From Ensifer oleiphilus (GTDB taxonomy: Bacteria; Pseudomonadota; Alphaproteobacteria; Rhizobiales; Rhizobiaceae), in contig NZ_JABWDU010000002.1 in assembly GCF_013371465.1 (NCBI RefSeq), forward strand, positions 1 through 64,000: a stretch of 64,000 nucleotides of DNA, written 5' to 3'. Shown here piece after piece: positions 42,508 through 55,296 of the stretch. The notes beneath the pieces are model-generated. The model saw only the letters and a program-made list of their open reading frames with translations. It searched no databases and had not been told where the DNA came from. The position numbers and the translations under genes are program-made. Each line of letters starts with the position of its first letter. Position 1 is the first letter of the stretch.

Positions 42508-43311
42508 ATGACGAAATCCGGAAAGATCCGCGTTGGTATCGGCGGTTGGACGTTTGAGCCGTGGGAAGGCACGTTCTATCCCGACACCCTGTCGAAGAAG
42601 CGACAGCTCGAATTCGCGGGCAAGGAATTGCGGACGATCGAGGTCAACGGCACCTACTACTCGTCGCAGAAGCCGGAGACTTTTGCCAGGTGGGCAGCCG
42701 AAGTGCCGGAAGATTTCGTCTTCTCGCTGAAGGCGAGCCGCTTCGTCACCAATCGCAAGGTTCTCGCCGAAGCCGGTGAATCCATGCAGAAATTCCTGAC
42801 GCAGGGGCTGACCGAGCTTGGGCCCCATCTCGGGCCGATCTTGTGGCAGTTCGCGCCGACGAAGAAGTTCGAGCCGGAGGATTTCGAAGGGTTCCTCAAA
42901 CTCCTGCCGGAGGAGCAGGACGGTTTGCCGTTGCGCCACGTCGTCGAAGTGCGAAATCCGACGTTCCAGGTGCCCGAATTCGTCGATCTGCTTGAAAAGT
43001 ACAAGGTTGCCGTCGTCCTGGCGGAGCACGCGGACTATCCGATGATTGCTGACGTCACCGCAGATTTCGTCTATCTGCGCCTGCAGAAGGGCAGCGACGA
43101 TATCAAGACATGCTACGCCCCTGATCAGCTCGACCTCTGGGCCGATCGTGCCAAGACGTTTGCTGCCGGCGGAGAGCCCGACGGGCTTGCCAAGAGCGCG
43201 CCCGATCGCAGGGCAAAGAAGGAGCCGCGCGATGTCTTCGCCTTCTTCATCACCGAGGGCAAGGTGAATGCGCCGAACGGTGCGCGTGAGTTGCAGAAGC
43301 GCGTCGACTGA
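42508..43311 (+). CDS. DUF72 family protein (YecE-like)
   Basis: This 267-residue TIM-barrel-like protein starts MTKSGKIRVGIGGWTFEPWE, the typical DUF72 opening with the GxGGW motif. Further family features are RTIEVNGTYYSSQKPETFAR, FVFSLKASRFVTNRKVL, LGPILWQFAPTKKFE and DFVYLRLQKGS. The family is widespread and its function is undetermined; conserved acidic and aromatic residues in the barrel suggest an enzyme. Start ATG 42508 follows GAGGAGGATGGG. It follows the uvrA-linked acetyltransferase on the same strand. Confidence 0.9.
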   Translation: MTKSGKIRVGIGGWTFEPWEGTFYPDTLSKKRQLEFAGKELRTIEVNGTYYSSQKPETFARWAAEVPEDFVFSLKASRFVTNRKVLAEAGESMQKFLTQGLTELGPHLGPILWQFAPTKKFEPEDFEGFLKLLPEEQDGLPLRHVVEVRNPTFQVPEFVDLLEKYKVAVVLAEHADYPMIADVTADFVYLRLQKGSDDIKTCYAPDQLDLWADRAKTFAAGGEPDGLAKSAPDRRAKKEPRDVFAFFITEGKVNAPNGARELQKRVD

Positions 43312-43678
43312 AGCTTGCGGCACCAAAAGTGCGCTGCAGCTTGGCGATCACCATGGCCTCTAGGCACGAGCCTATTGCAAGGCAGGTGGTCTAGTGCATT
43401 GTTTTGACCACAGTTTCCGGCGCGTGATATCCTCGCGCCTCCTTCAAACGTAGCCTTATGCGGCGGCGGCTGTATCTGGAAACGAATCAATTCGCGCCGC
43501 CCGTCACATCGGCGCCGCTTGCGCAACTGCGCCTACCCTTGGGGATGCCATTTATATGCTTTTTTACCCTTCAAAAATTTGATTTTTCGCCTGCCGCTGC
43601 GGCAGAGTCACAGACAATCTGCCGAAGTGCCTGATTTTCAAGGCGTTGGCCGCTTTCCCCGTTTTCCACAGTCGATCC

Positions 43679-43694
43679 ACACAACATATAGCGC
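43679..43694. promoter_or_regulatory. NrdR-box-like palindrome (distal)
   Basis: ACACAACATATAGCGC agrees with about 13 of 16 positions of the NrdR consensus (ACACWATATATWGTGT). It lies 26 bases before a TTGACG -35-like element. Confidence 0.4.
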
Positions 43695-43719
43695 TCAAAC
43701 TTCCGTCACAAACCACCCC

Positions 43720-43748
43720 TTGACGCCTTGGGACGATTCACGGTTAAT
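43720..43748 (+). promoter_or_regulatory. Predicted promoter for nrdJ
   Basis: TTGACG (43720-43725) and GTTAAT (43743-43748) with a 17-base spacer. It would give a leader of about 340 bases. Confidence 0.4.
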
Positions 43749-43923
43749 GGATTTTACGTTGCGACGGCGGCGGACCGGAATGTTTAGCGCCCGGTTCATT
43801 TCACGAAATCGTCGGTTCTGACATGCGGCAAGCGCGGGTTCCCCGCTTGAGCCGCAGTGAGGAATTCTGTGCGTCTTTTCGGGCCCGTTTGAGCAACATT
43901 TGGCTGGCATCAGGAAGCTGTTA

Positions 43924-43939
43924 ATACTATATTTAGTGC
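43924..43939. promoter_or_regulatory. NrdR-box-like palindrome (proximal)
   Basis: ATACTATATTTAGTGC agrees with about 13 of 16 positions of the NrdR consensus and lies about 150 bases before the nrdJ start. A weaker partner may be present 33 bases upstream (43891-43906). NrdR represses ribonucleotide reductase genes when dATP is high. Confidence 0.5.
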
Positions 43940-44092
43940 TTGCAGCCAGCCTATCTCACAAGATACAGGGTCACCCAAATCTGGGTTTCCCTTCACGGAC
44001 GGAAGCTGAGACTGGCTGCGGAATGGCTCCGCGGCCGGGCGGGGACAATTGCGCCTGTGGCGGGCGCATGGCAACACGAAGGACACGGGACA

Positions 44093-47896
<3,804 letters not shown>

Positions 47897-47950
47897 TCAT
47901 TGCTACACTCATAGATTGAGTTTGCGTGCGTGCAGTGCAAGACTAGAAAC

Positions 47951-47980
47951 GAAAGGCGCCCTTTTGCTTGGGCGCCTTTC
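47951..47980. terminator. Hairpin terminator after nrdJ
   Basis: GAAAGGCGCCC (47951-47961) pairs with GGGCGCCTTTC (47970-47980). Confidence 0.75.
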
Positions 47981-48076
47981 GCGTTCCGTCGGGCACCGGA
48001 TCTTCGTCTAACCTGATTGCCCCAGACGCGACGTAATGGATTGGGTTTGCTCTTTCGGACAGAATAGGCCGTTAAA

Positions 48077-48493
48077 ATGCGTGTGACGCGTCTGTTGCCA
48101 TTGCTGCTGCTCTTGCCCGCTGGCTGCGCATACCCAATTTACAAGCAGCTGAAGCCTGCGGCGGATGTCTCTGTGCAAGACGCCAACGGGATGCCGATCG
48201 CCGGCGCGAAGGTGCACCTTTGGACCATTGTTTTTCCCCACAGTCGCCGCGGACTTGGCGAGGTGAAAGAGACCGATACGTCAGGAAATGCGCGCTTTAG
48301 CAGCAAGAGTGAGTGGCGTGTTGAGGCGCTGGTCGTCCATGGCTATGACGTATTCGCTTGGCGGTGGTGCGTCGCCAAACCTGGCTATGAAACGCGCCAT
48401 CTGAGTTACGATGATTGGCTCAACACCAAGTCACCGATCGTCCTGCGCGAAGGCATATCGCAACCGTGTAAGGAGCCTGAGACTTTTGGGTGA
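48077..48493 (+). CDS. Small lipoprotein with Ig-like regulatory domain
   Basis: This 138-residue protein has a lipoprotein signal peptide (MRVTRLLPLLLLLPAGC; the lipobox is LPAGC, Cys17). The mature part starts AYPIYKQLKPAADVSVQDAN. It has a beta-sandwich pattern like carboxypeptidase-regulatory domains (MPIAGAKVHLWT, then ETDTSGNARFSSKSEW and VVHGYDVFAWRW). It probably sits in the outer membrane or periplasm. The function is unknown. Its start follows a weak site (AATAGGCCGTTAAA). It lies alone between nrdJ and an acetyltransferase. Confidence 0.75.
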   Translation: MRVTRLLPLLLLLPAGCAYPIYKQLKPAADVSVQDANGMPIAGAKVHLWTIVFPHSRRGLGEVKETDTSGNARFSSKSEWRVEALVVHGYDVFAWRWCVAKPGYETRHLSYDDWLNTKSPIVLREGISQPCKEPETFG

Positions 48494-48616
48494 CACCCTT
48501 GGAAGCGGGCACAGATCATGTATCTGTCACGGCGATTGAGACACCTGCCGACCACCGCATGCCATGGTGCATGCGCAGCCTTACCCATTCACTCCGCTTG
48601 TCTGGTTCGATCCCAA

Positions 48617-49045
48617 ATGACAGACCCCATCATCGACATCATTCTTGAAGATCCGGGCAAGGACGATCTGCGTGCGATCGTCGCGACGCTCGATGCCTAT
48701 AACGAGGCGCATAGCGGTATGGTCGACCAGCCGGGCTTTGCGGTCCTCATCCGCGATCCCGAAACGAAAGCGGCTATCGGCGGGCTCTATGCGACGGATG
48801 GCTATGGTTGGGCCTTCATCCGCTATCTCGCAATACCTGAAAATCTGCGCGGCCAGGGCCTGGGACAACGGTTGATCGCGGAGGCGGAGAAGATCGCGCG
48901 GGACCGCGGCTACATCGGCCTTTGGCTCGACACGTTCGAGTTTCAGGCGCGGCCATTTTACGAGAAACTGGGCTTTGAAGTTTTCGGTCAGTTGGAAGGC
49001 GGGCCCGGCGCAATACCGCGTTACTTCCTGAAGAAGCGGTTTTAG
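48617..49045 (+). CDS. GNAT family N-acetyltransferase
   Basis: This 142-residue protein starts MTDPIIDIILEDPGKDDLRA at ATG 48617. The frame extends upstream to 48518 but that part looks non-coding. The acetyl-CoA loop is LAIPENLRGQGLGQRLIAEAE, and GLWLDTFEFQARPFYEKLGF is the C-terminal acceptor-side signature. Close relatives are small cytoplasmic acetyltransferases of unknown substrate. The ribosome-binding site is weak. Its neighbours give no clue to the substrate. Confidence 0.82.
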   Translation: MTDPIIDIILEDPGKDDLRAIVATLDAYNEAHSGMVDQPGFAVLIRDPETKAAIGGLYATDGYGWAFIRYLAIPENLRGQGLGQRLIAEAEKIARDRGYIGLWLDTFEFQARPFYEKLGFEVFGQLEGGPGAIPRYFLKKRF

Positions 49046-49240
49046 TTTCGACACCCGCAATGCAGATGGCATGCGTCTCGCGACGCAGACATGGCGCTAA
49101 CGGTTGGCGATTGGATCGTGCTGGCTCCTGCCAGTGGGACTGAAAAGCCGGCTCGGCCATGCCAGACAGCTGATTGACGCCATACGATTTGCTGCCGGCC
49201 GCGCCCGGATCTGAGTTGTCGCCCGGACGCCGTAGCGGGT

Positions 49241-50410
49241 CTATTTCATCAGCCCCGCGGCGCGCAAAGCGTCTTCGATGATCTTCTGGACGCCGGAGGG
49301 GGGTACCTTCCCCGCTCCGGTCTGATGCCGCCTCGCCTGCTCCTCTTCATTCTCGCTGACGAGCGTGCCCGGCATAAGGATGTCACCCGTATGGACGAAA
49401 CCCTCCGACTTCGCGTCCTTCTCATCGTCTTGCCTGTGATCAGCAGCAAGGGTCACAAGCCCCCAGAAGCTCGCAATCCGTAACGTGGAGGATATGCCGG
49501 TTTCCAGCATATAAGGGCCCACCTTGCCGTAACCATCCGGACCGGCTGTCGCCAGCGGCGTGCCGTGGCCCATCCCTTGGATGGCATAGGTTTCGATGAC
49601 CTGTCGTCCATCGGCATCGCGCCAGACCCGGCGCAGGTGGCTTTTCCCAGGCTCGCTCGTGAATTCTGTCGTTTCGACGTTGTGAAGCCCCGCCCACTGC
49701 CGGACAATCGCCTCCATATTCGCAACATCGACCGTGCCATCGGCGGTTCCGTGCCACACAGATATCGTCGGCCATCGTCCTTCGTGGGACGATGCGCTGC
49801 GAACCAGCTTCTGCAGGCCCGCTTCGCCCGGAACGCCATGCCCCCGCATGCGGTCGAACGCTTCCGGAATGGATGTTGCCGTGCCGTAGGGCAAGCCGGC
49901 GATGATCGCTCCACCCGCGAAAACTTCCGGGTAACTCGCCAGCATCACTGATGACATCGCACCGCCGGCCGAAAGGCCGACAATGAAGATGCGGCTTCGG
50001 TCCAAATTGTAGGTCGAAACCATTGTCTCGATCATCTCGCGGATCGAGCGCGCTTCACCGGCGTCGCGTTTCGAATCGCCAGGTTCAAACCAGTTGAAGC
50101 AGAGGTTGGCATTGTTGGCGCGCTGCTGTTCCGGGAAAAGAAGCGCAAAACCGTATCGATCGGCCAATTCCGACCATCCCGACCCCTCGTCATAGGCGGC
50201 GGCGCTCTGGGTGCAACCGTGCAGGACGACCACCAGTGGAGCACCTGCGGCGAGGTTTTGTGGGACGAACATCCGGGCATTGAGCGCACCGGGGTTGGCG
50301 CCCGCTGAGGTCATATCCTTCAGGCGGTCACGGGTGGAATGTGCGTTTACCTGACCATAGGCAGCTTTCAGTGCGGCAAGGCGGGCAATGGTATCCTGCA
50401 GATTTCTCAT
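49241..50410 (-). CDS. PHB-depolymerase-family esterase (LpqC-like)
   Basis: This 389-residue alpha/beta hydrolase belongs to the extracellular PHB depolymerase type-1/feruloyl esterase group. The oxyanion region is VVVLHGCTQSAAAYDEGSGW, the nucleophile is Ser147 in GLSAGGAMSS, an Asp lies after ISVWHGTADGTVD, and the His is in IQGMGHGTPLA. No signal peptide is seen, so the substrate may be intracellular or the protein may use another route. The ATG at 50410 (MRNLQDTIARL) has GAGGG nine bases upstream; an ATG at 50419 abuts that site. In rhizobia, which store PHB, a role in polymer or oligomer turnover is possible but unproven. Confidence 0.87.
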   Translation of the reverse strand: MRNLQDTIARLAALKAAYGQVNAHSTRDRLKDMTSAGANPGALNARMFVPQNLAAGAPLVVVLHGCTQSAAAYDEGSGWSELADRYGFALLFPEQQRANNANLCFNWFEPGDSKRDAGEARSIREMIETMVSTYNLDRSRIFIVGLSAGGAMSSVMLASYPEVFAGGAIIAGLPYGTATSIPEAFDRMRGHGVPGEAGLQKLVRSASSHEGRWPTISVWHGTADGTVDVANMEAIVRQWAGLHNVETTEFTSEPGKSHLRRVWRDADGRQVIETYAIQGMGHGTPLATAGPDGYGKVGPYMLETGISSTLRIASFWGLVTLAADHRQDDEKDAKSEGFVHTGDILMPGTLVSENEEEQARRHQTGAGKVPPSGVQKIIEDALRAAGLMK

Positions 50411-50821
50411 TTCAGGCATCCCTCATGGTGAAATTGCCAACACGGCGCTGACACCTCCCAACGCATTCGCAACGGATTGGTTGCTGCACTGCACAAATTA
50501 CTGCTGACTGACATCACAAGACCAGGCAGCTTTCTATGCGGAGCCCGGAAGGCGTTTATTTCAGGCGTCCGGGAACTATCCGTCCGCCGGTGGGTTGCGC
50601 CTTCGTGTTCTCGACAACAGCAGATGGAGCTTCGGGGGCTCATGTCGGTCGCAGCTTTGGATGCAGAATTCGGCGGCACGCTGTGGCCAATAACCGTATC
50701 CGCCGGATTTTCGCTCGGCGATGTCTTGAGATGGACCGGCGATCTCGCTGCCACAAGCCGGCTTCCAAACTCAGCTGTCGGGCACAGCCGACACGTTACG
50801 CGCAAGCAAGGATGAAACCTC
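50411..50821. other. Region between divergent esterase and catalase genes
   Basis: About 410 bases hold the promoters of both genes. Open frames exist (for example 50477-50815 on the plus strand) but none has a convincing start or recognisable product. I see no clear OxyR-type palindrome. Confidence 0.5.
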
Positions 50822-52918
50822 ATGGCAAAGAATACCTTTGAAACCCGCACGGGCGAAGGCGGCGAAACACATCAGCAAGTCGCTGGCCACGACAGGGACA
50901 AGGCGGATGCGGCCCATCTGACCACAAATCAGGGCATTCGCGTCAGCGACAACCAGAACAGCCTTAGGTCTGGAGAGCGTGGCCCGACGCTTCTCGAAGA
51001 CTTCGTCCTGCGGGAAAAAATCTTTCATTTCGATCACGAGCGCATTCCCGAGCGCATCGTGCATGCCCGAGGTTCGGGCGCTCACGGGTACTTCGAGCTC
51101 TTCGAATCTCTCGCCGATATAACCAAAGCCGACCTGTTTCAGCGGGCGGGCGAGAAAACGCCGTTGTTTGCGCGCTTTTCGACGGTGGCGGGCGGCGCAG
51201 GGTCGGTCGACACACCAAGAGATGTTCGCGGCTTTGCGGTGAAGTTCTATACACGGGAAGGCAACTGGGATCTGGTCGGCAACAACATTCCCGTCTTCTT
51301 CATCCAGGACGCCGTCAAGTTTCCTGATCTTGTTCATGCCGTCAAAATGGAATCCGATCGCGCCTTCCCTCAAGCCGGCAGCGCTCACGACACTTTTTGG
51401 GACTGGGCGTCCCTGATGCCGGAAACGACCCACATGCTGATGTGGGCTATGTCCGACCGTACCATTCCGCGTTCATTGCGCATGATGGAAGGCTTCGGCG
51501 TCCATACCTTCCGTCTCGTCAGCGCCAAAGGCAAATCGACCTTCGTCAAGTTCCATTGGAAGCCAAAGCTCGGCATTCAATCGACTGTGTGGGATGAGGC
51601 CCTGAAGCTGCAGGCTGCCGACAACGACTATCATCGCCGCGATCTTTGGGAAGCCATTGCGACCGGCAATTTTCCCGAATGGGAACTGGGGATACAGTTA
51701 TTCGACCAGGCGTTCGCCGACGCGCAGCCCTATGACGTGCTGGATGCGACAAAGCTCATACCTGAAGAGCTCATTCCTGTGCGGATCGTCGGCCGCATGG
51801 TCCTGGACCGAAACCCCGATAACTTCTTCGCTGAGACAGAGCAGGTCGCCTTCTGTCCGGCCAACATCGTGCCGGGAGTGGATTTTTCCAACGATCCTCT
51901 CCTGCAGGGTCGCTTGTTCAGTTATCTCGACACGCAGAAATCTCGGCTCGGAACGGCGAATTTTCATCAGATCCCGATCAATGCGCCCAAATGTCCCGTC
52001 ATGAATTTTCAGCGCGATGGGCAAATGCAGATGAACGTCCCGAAGGGACGTGCGAACTATGAGCCCAACAGTCTTGCCGAACACGGCGAAGATGGTGGTC
52101 CCCGCGAGTGCCCGATGACTGGGTTCAGTACGTCGCAAGGCCGTGCCGACCTGCACGAACAGGGGGACAAGTTACGTGCACGCGGTGAGCTTTTTGCCGA
52201 TCATTACAGCCAGGCCCGGTTGTTCTGGATCTCGCAGCAGCCGGCAGAGCAGGCCCATATCGCCTCGTCCTTCGTGTTCGAGTTGTCCAAGGTTCAACTT
52301 GCGCAAGTTCCGCCACGCATGCTCGCCAACCTGCGCAATGTCGACGAGGATCTGGCCAGGCGTGTGGCCGATGGTCTCGGTATGGTGCTGCCGGACAAGA
52401 GCCCCGCAGCGCGGGAACCTTTCGCCATGGAGCCGTCGCCTGCGCTGAGTATCCACGCAAACATGAAGGCTCTCCTTGAAGGCCGCAAGGTCGGCGTTCT
52501 GATCGCTGATGGCACCGATGCCGCAGAACTGAAGACGTTTGTGGCGGAGATCGAAAAAGCCGGTGCCGCCCCCTTCCTTGTTTCACCGAGGATAGGTGGC
52601 GCCAAGCTCTCGGATGGGAAGGTCATGAAGGCGGACGGGCAATTGGCTGGATCGCCGTCTCAGCTTTTCGACGCTGTTGCGCTGGTCCTCTCGAATGCGG
52701 CAGCCAACGATCTCGCCAAGCAGGCAGGTGCAGTTCAATGGGTTATGGATGCATTTGGCCACTTGAAGGCAATAGGATCAAACGAAGCATCGAAGCCTCT
52801 GCTGGATAAGGCGGGCGTGATACCGGATGCGGGAATTGTCGGATTGGCCGCAACTTTTGTCGAGGCCGCCGCGAAGCGGTATTGGGATCGTGAGCCGAAG
52901 GTTCGCGCGCTGTCGTAG
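50822..52918 (+). CDS. katE: Large-subunit catalase (HPII/KatE clade)
   Basis: This 698-residue monofunctional catalase converts hydrogen peroxide to water and oxygen. The catalytic His81 is in [18 protein letters not shown] and the Asn is in [20 protein letters not shown]. The heme-ligand Tyr is in [17 protein letters not shown]. The C-terminal 150 residues ([20 protein letters not shown], then [20 protein letters not shown]) form the flavodoxin/DJ-1-like domain of clade 2 enzymes. The N-terminus is extended, as in that clade. Rhizobial homologues are also called katC or katE, so the symbol is by clade only. The start follows CAAGGATGAAACCTC. A hairpin terminator follows. Confidence 0.93.
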   Translation: MAKNTFETRTGEGGETHQQVAGHDRDKADAAHLTTNQGIRVSDNQNSLRSGERGPTLLEDFVLREKIFHFDHERIPERIVHARGSGAHGYFELFESLADITKADLFQRAGEKTPLFARFSTVAGGAGSVDTPRDVRGFAVKFYTREGNWDLVGNNIPVFFIQDAVKFPDLVHAVKMESDRAFPQAGSAHDTFWDWASLMPETTHMLMWAMSDRTIPRSLRMMEGFGVHTFRLVSAKGKSTFVKFHWKPKLGIQSTVWDEALKLQAADNDYHRRDLWEAIATGNFPEWELGIQLFDQAFADAQPYDVLDATKLIPEELIPVRIVGRMVLDRNPDNFFAETEQVAFCPANIVPGVDFSNDPLLQGRLFSYLDTQKSRLGTANFHQIPINAPKCPVMNFQRDGQMQMNVPKGRANYEPNSLAEHGEDGGPRECPMTGFSTSQGRADLHEQGDKLRARGELFADHYSQARLFWISQQPAEQAHIASSFVFELSKVQLAQVPPRMLANLRNVDEDLARRVADGLGMVLPDKSPAAREPFAMEPSPALSIHANMKALLEGRKVGVLIADGTDAAELKTFVAEIEKAGAAPFLVSPRIGGAKLSDGKVMKADGQLAGSPSQLFDAVALVLSNAAANDLAKQAGAVQWVMDAFGHLKAIGSNEASKPLLDKAGVIPDAGIVGLAATFVEAAAKRYWDREPKVRALS

Positions 52919-52978
52919 TTTCGAACGCCATCAGCCGTTCTCTTGGGGCAGGTCCAACCGTTGGCCTTGCCGGCTGCC

Positions 52979-53016
52979 AAAGCCCCCGCTTGTGTCGCCA
53001 TGCGGGTGCTTTGTTC
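52979..53016 (+). terminator. Hairpin terminator after katE
   Basis: AAAGCCCCCGC (52979-52989) pairs with GCGGGTGCTTT (53002-53012), with one mismatch, and is followed by GTTCTT. Confidence 0.6.
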
Positions 53017-53137
53017 TTCAATGACTGCCGCCGCCATCACCGGTTCGGTTTACTGGAGCGTGGGAGATCGCGCCTGTGAAACCGAAGCCGTTTCGGCGAA
53101 TGCCATTTCCAGGGGATTGCTACCCGCCTTGACCGGA

Positions 53138-53269
53138 TTACTTCGGCGCGACGATGCCCTGATAATAGTCGCCGTCGCCGCCCACATAACCCACACCCAG
53201 ACTACCACCCGTGGTTTGCGCGCAGGCAGACAGGGTGGTGAGAACGAGTAGCAACATCGCGGTTTTCAT
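53138..53269 (-). CDS. 43-residue lipoprotein under a MerR-type promoter
   Basis: This 43-codon gene encodes MKTAMLLLVLTTLSACAQTT followed by a Gly/Asp/Tyr-rich tail (GGSLGVGYVGGDGDYYQG). The lipobox is LSAC with Cys16, so a mature peptide of 28 residues would be lipid-anchored. AAGGAGC lies about nine bases before the ATG, giving strong support. The gene is too short for ordinary gene calling and overlaps no better candidate. A MerR-family promoter lies about 80 bases upstream on the same strand (53349-53379). The size and lipobox resemble entericidin-like peptides, but the tail is different and no function can be assigned. Confidence 0.72.
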   Translation of the reverse strand: MKTAMLLLVLTTLSACAQTTGGSLGVGYVGGDGDYYQGIVAPK

Positions 53270-53348
53270 AGGCTTTTGCTCCTTCAGCGTCGTTTGAAAT
53301 TCGGCCGTGCGCTACCGCCGAGGCGACGCATGACGATTTGACCCAGCA

Positions 53349-53379
53349 ATTCTATGATACTCCCTGGAGTATCGATCAA
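53349..53379 (-). promoter_or_regulatory. MerR-family-type promoter/operator
   Basis: Read on the minus strand: -35 TTGATC (53374-53379), a 19-base spacer and -10 TAGAAT (53349-53354). The spacer contains the perfect dyad GATACTCC-AG-GGAGTATC (53356-53373). A long 19-base spacer filled by a dyad is the defining layout of promoters activated by MerR-family regulators, which twist the DNA to realign the two elements. The start of the small lipoprotein lies 80 bases downstream. Confidence 0.65.
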
Positions 53380-53568
53380 GGGCGTTGATTGTTTAAAGCT
53401 AATTTGTGCTTGTCTGTGATGTTTTCAACGCCTGCGCGTAATGCCGTGGCGCATTTTTTTGGGCGCGGCACGGTGCCACAGCTTTTGCTAAAGGACGCGC
53501 GATACAAAGCGATACGCCGCATCTGCCCGTTGGAGTTAAGCCAGCCCCCGGAGACCCCGGACGAAATC

Positions 53569-53811
53569 TCACGTCGACAGATGTTTGCCCGATTGCTCCC
53601 GCTCTCGCCAGTAGCGCAACCTCAGGCGTGGCGCCATCAGCCAGGCGATGAAGGGCGTGAGGACGAAACACGTGACGACCACGACAGGCAGAGCGTACTT
53701 GGCGTTGTTGGCCAGCGCCGGAATGGAGAGGACGATCACCGCGCCGATGCCGAACAGCACCGCATTGATCATCAACCCAACCATGATGGCAAGCTGTAAG
53801 CGTACGGACAT
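53569..53811 (-). CDS. Two-span small membrane protein
   Basis: This 80-residue protein starts MSVRLQLAIMVGLMINAVLF after a strong GGAGG site (ACGGAGGCCGAC). It has two hydrophobic helices (LAIMVGLMINAVLFGIGAVI and YALPVVVVTCFVLTPFIAWL) and a basic C-terminal tail (APRLRLRYWREREQSGKHLS). This fits a two-pass inner-membrane protein with a cytoplasmic tail. Similar small proteins of unknown role are frequent in rhizobia. It is followed, 300 bases downstream on the same strand, by the small lipoprotein gene, which has its own promoter. Confidence 0.75.
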   Translation of the reverse strand: MSVRLQLAIMVGLMINAVLFGIGAVIVLSIPALANNAKYALPVVVVTCFVLTPFIAWLMAPRLRLRYWREREQSGKHLST

Positions 53812-54064
53812 GTCGGCCTCCGTCTAAAAACACCCGGCGGGAACGCTGCCTTTCCCGAATGGTTCCGAAATTAGATTGTAGCAGAAACCGCCCCCGCACG
53901 AAATGAGAGCACAAACCGGTCGCCGTTCGTTTTTCTGCCTGTCGTTTCGGCGCGGGTGCCCTATGCTTGTTCTCAAGCGACCGATCACCCAAATGGATTG
54001 GGACATGTGAGCTGTATTGCCCCACCCAATCCGCTGCCGATCGCTTCAGTCTGAAGGAGTCCGC

Positions 54065-54985
54065 ATGCCGAGCAGTCCGTACGAAACCCTTGGTGTCAGC
54101 CGGGACGCCACGCAGAAAGACATTCAGAGCGCCTACCGCAAGCTCGCCAAGAAGCTTCATCCCGATCTCAATCCCGGAGACAAGGGAGCGGAGGAGCGTT
54201 TCAAGGCGGTATCGGCTGCCTATGCGCTGCTCAGCGACGAGGAAAAACGCGGCAAGTTCGATCGCGGCGAGATCGATGAGACCGGCGCGGAAACGGCGCC
54301 GCGAAACTACTACCGCGATTATGCCGGCGCCGGTGGCACTGCCGGGCGCTACGAAAGCGCCCACGGCTTTCAGGATTTCGGCGACAAGGACGACATCTTC
54401 TCCAGCTTCTTTTCTCGTCGTGGTCGGGGTCAGCAATCCATGCGTGGGCAGGATTCACACTTTTCGATGGAGATCGACCTGCTCGAGGCGGTTAATGGCG
54501 CCAAGAAGCAGATCAGTCTACCTGGCGGCGGCCCTGCCCTGGATCTGACGATCCCGCCGGGCACGCGCGACGGCCAGACGCTACGACTGCGCGGTAAGGG
54601 CGAGCCAGGGTTTAATGGTGCCGCTGCCGGCGATGCGCTGATCGATATCCGCGTACGGCCGCATCCGCTGTTCCAGGTGGATGGCGAGGATGTGCGTTAC
54701 GACATTCCGATTTCGCTCAGCGAAGCGGTGCTTGGCGGCAAGATCCGCGTTCCAACCATGGATGGTGCGGTCAATGTCACCATCCCGCCCAACTCCAACA
54801 CCGGCAAGGTGTTGCGCCTGAAGGGCAAGGGCATACGCAAGCCGGGTGGTGGCCATGGTGATGCCTATGTGACGTTGAAGATCACGCTTGCGCCGCAGGC
54901 CGATCCGGCGCTCGCTGCCTTCGTGGAAGGTTGGGCAGCCGGCAAGGCGGAGGATCCGCGCAAGAACCTGGGAGGCAACGCATGA
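54065..54985 (+). CDS. cbpA: CbpA-type DnaJ co-chaperone
   Basis: This 306-residue J-domain protein stimulates DnaK and can bind DNA. It starts MPSSPYETLGVSRDATQKDI after GAAGGAG. The J domain is at about 1-70, with the HPD tripeptide at 32-34. A Gly/Phe-rich linker follows (DYAGAGGTAGRYESAHGFQD, FSSFFSRRGRG). There is no cysteine-rich zinc domain, which separates it from DnaJ proper. The C-terminal substrate domains are repeated (LTIPPGTRDGQTLRLRGKGE and VTIPPNSNTGKVLRLKGKGI). The following gene cbpM overlaps its stop by four bases (ATGA), and its product normally inhibits CbpA. Confidence 0.92.
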   Translation: MPSSPYETLGVSRDATQKDIQSAYRKLAKKLHPDLNPGDKGAEERFKAVSAAYALLSDEEKRGKFDRGEIDETGAETAPRNYYRDYAGAGGTAGRYESAHGFQDFGDKDDIFSSFFSRRGRGQQSMRGQDSHFSMEIDLLEAVNGAKKQISLPGGGPALDLTIPPGTRDGQTLRLRGKGEPGFNGAAAGDALIDIRVRPHPLFQVDGEDVRYDIPISLSEAVLGGKIRVPTMDGAVNVTIPPNSNTGKVLRLKGKGIRKPGGGHGDAYVTLKITLAPQADPALAAFVEGWAAGKAEDPRKNLGGNA

Positions 54986-55296
54986 ACGACAGCGAGTTTT
55001 GCGAACACCTCGAAATCGAGGTCACGGTACTTGAAGTCTGGGTCGAACAGCGTTGGCTGGTGCCGCGCCGGGCCGACAGCGGCTGGATCTTCGAAGAGGA
55101 TGATCTTGCCCGCGCCCGCCTTATCCAGGACCTGACCGGCCCGATGGGTGTCAACGACGACGGCGTCGACGTCGCGATGCAACTGCTGGATCAGATCCAC
55201 GGCCTGCGCGGCCGATTGGGCGCCTTGATGACGGCGATCCGCAGTCAGGATCCTGATGTTCAGAGGTTGATACTGTCTCGCGTCGACGACGAATAA
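54982..55296 (+). CDS. cbpM: CbpM-like modulator of CbpA
   Basis: This 104-residue MerR-like helix-turn-helix/coiled-coil protein starts MNDSEFCEHLEIEVTVLEVW. WVEQRWLVPRRADSGWIFEE fits the HTH with a winged segment, and LLDQIHGLRGRLGALMTAIR is the helical C-terminus. In E. coli, CbpM binds the J domain of CbpA and blocks its contact with DnaK. The four-base overlap with cbpA implies translational coupling and a fixed ratio. A GGGAGGC site lies just inside cbpA. Confidence 0.85.
   Translation: MNDSEFCEHLEIEVTVLEVWVEQRWLVPRRADSGWIFEEDDLARARLIQDLTGPMGVNDDGVDVAMQLLDQIHGLRGRLGALMTAIRSQDPDVQRLILSRVDDE

Larger units (their letters stand above)
43312..44092. other. Long nrdJ leader and upstream region
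   Basis: About 780 bases without a gene. It contains a promoter-like pair at 43720-43748 and two NrdR-box-like palindromes (listed separately). I looked for a cobalamin riboswitch, expected for some B12-dependent genes, and did not see its conserved B12-box pattern. Confidence 0.6.

Noticed and set aside
43312-44092. Cobalamin riboswitch expected before a B12-dependent gene
   Set aside because: I did not see the conserved B12-box or the core stems in this region.
48604-48616. GGTTCGATCCCA resembling a tRNA T-loop
   Set aside because: Upstream sequence does not form acceptor, D or anticodon arms, so it is not a tRNA gene.
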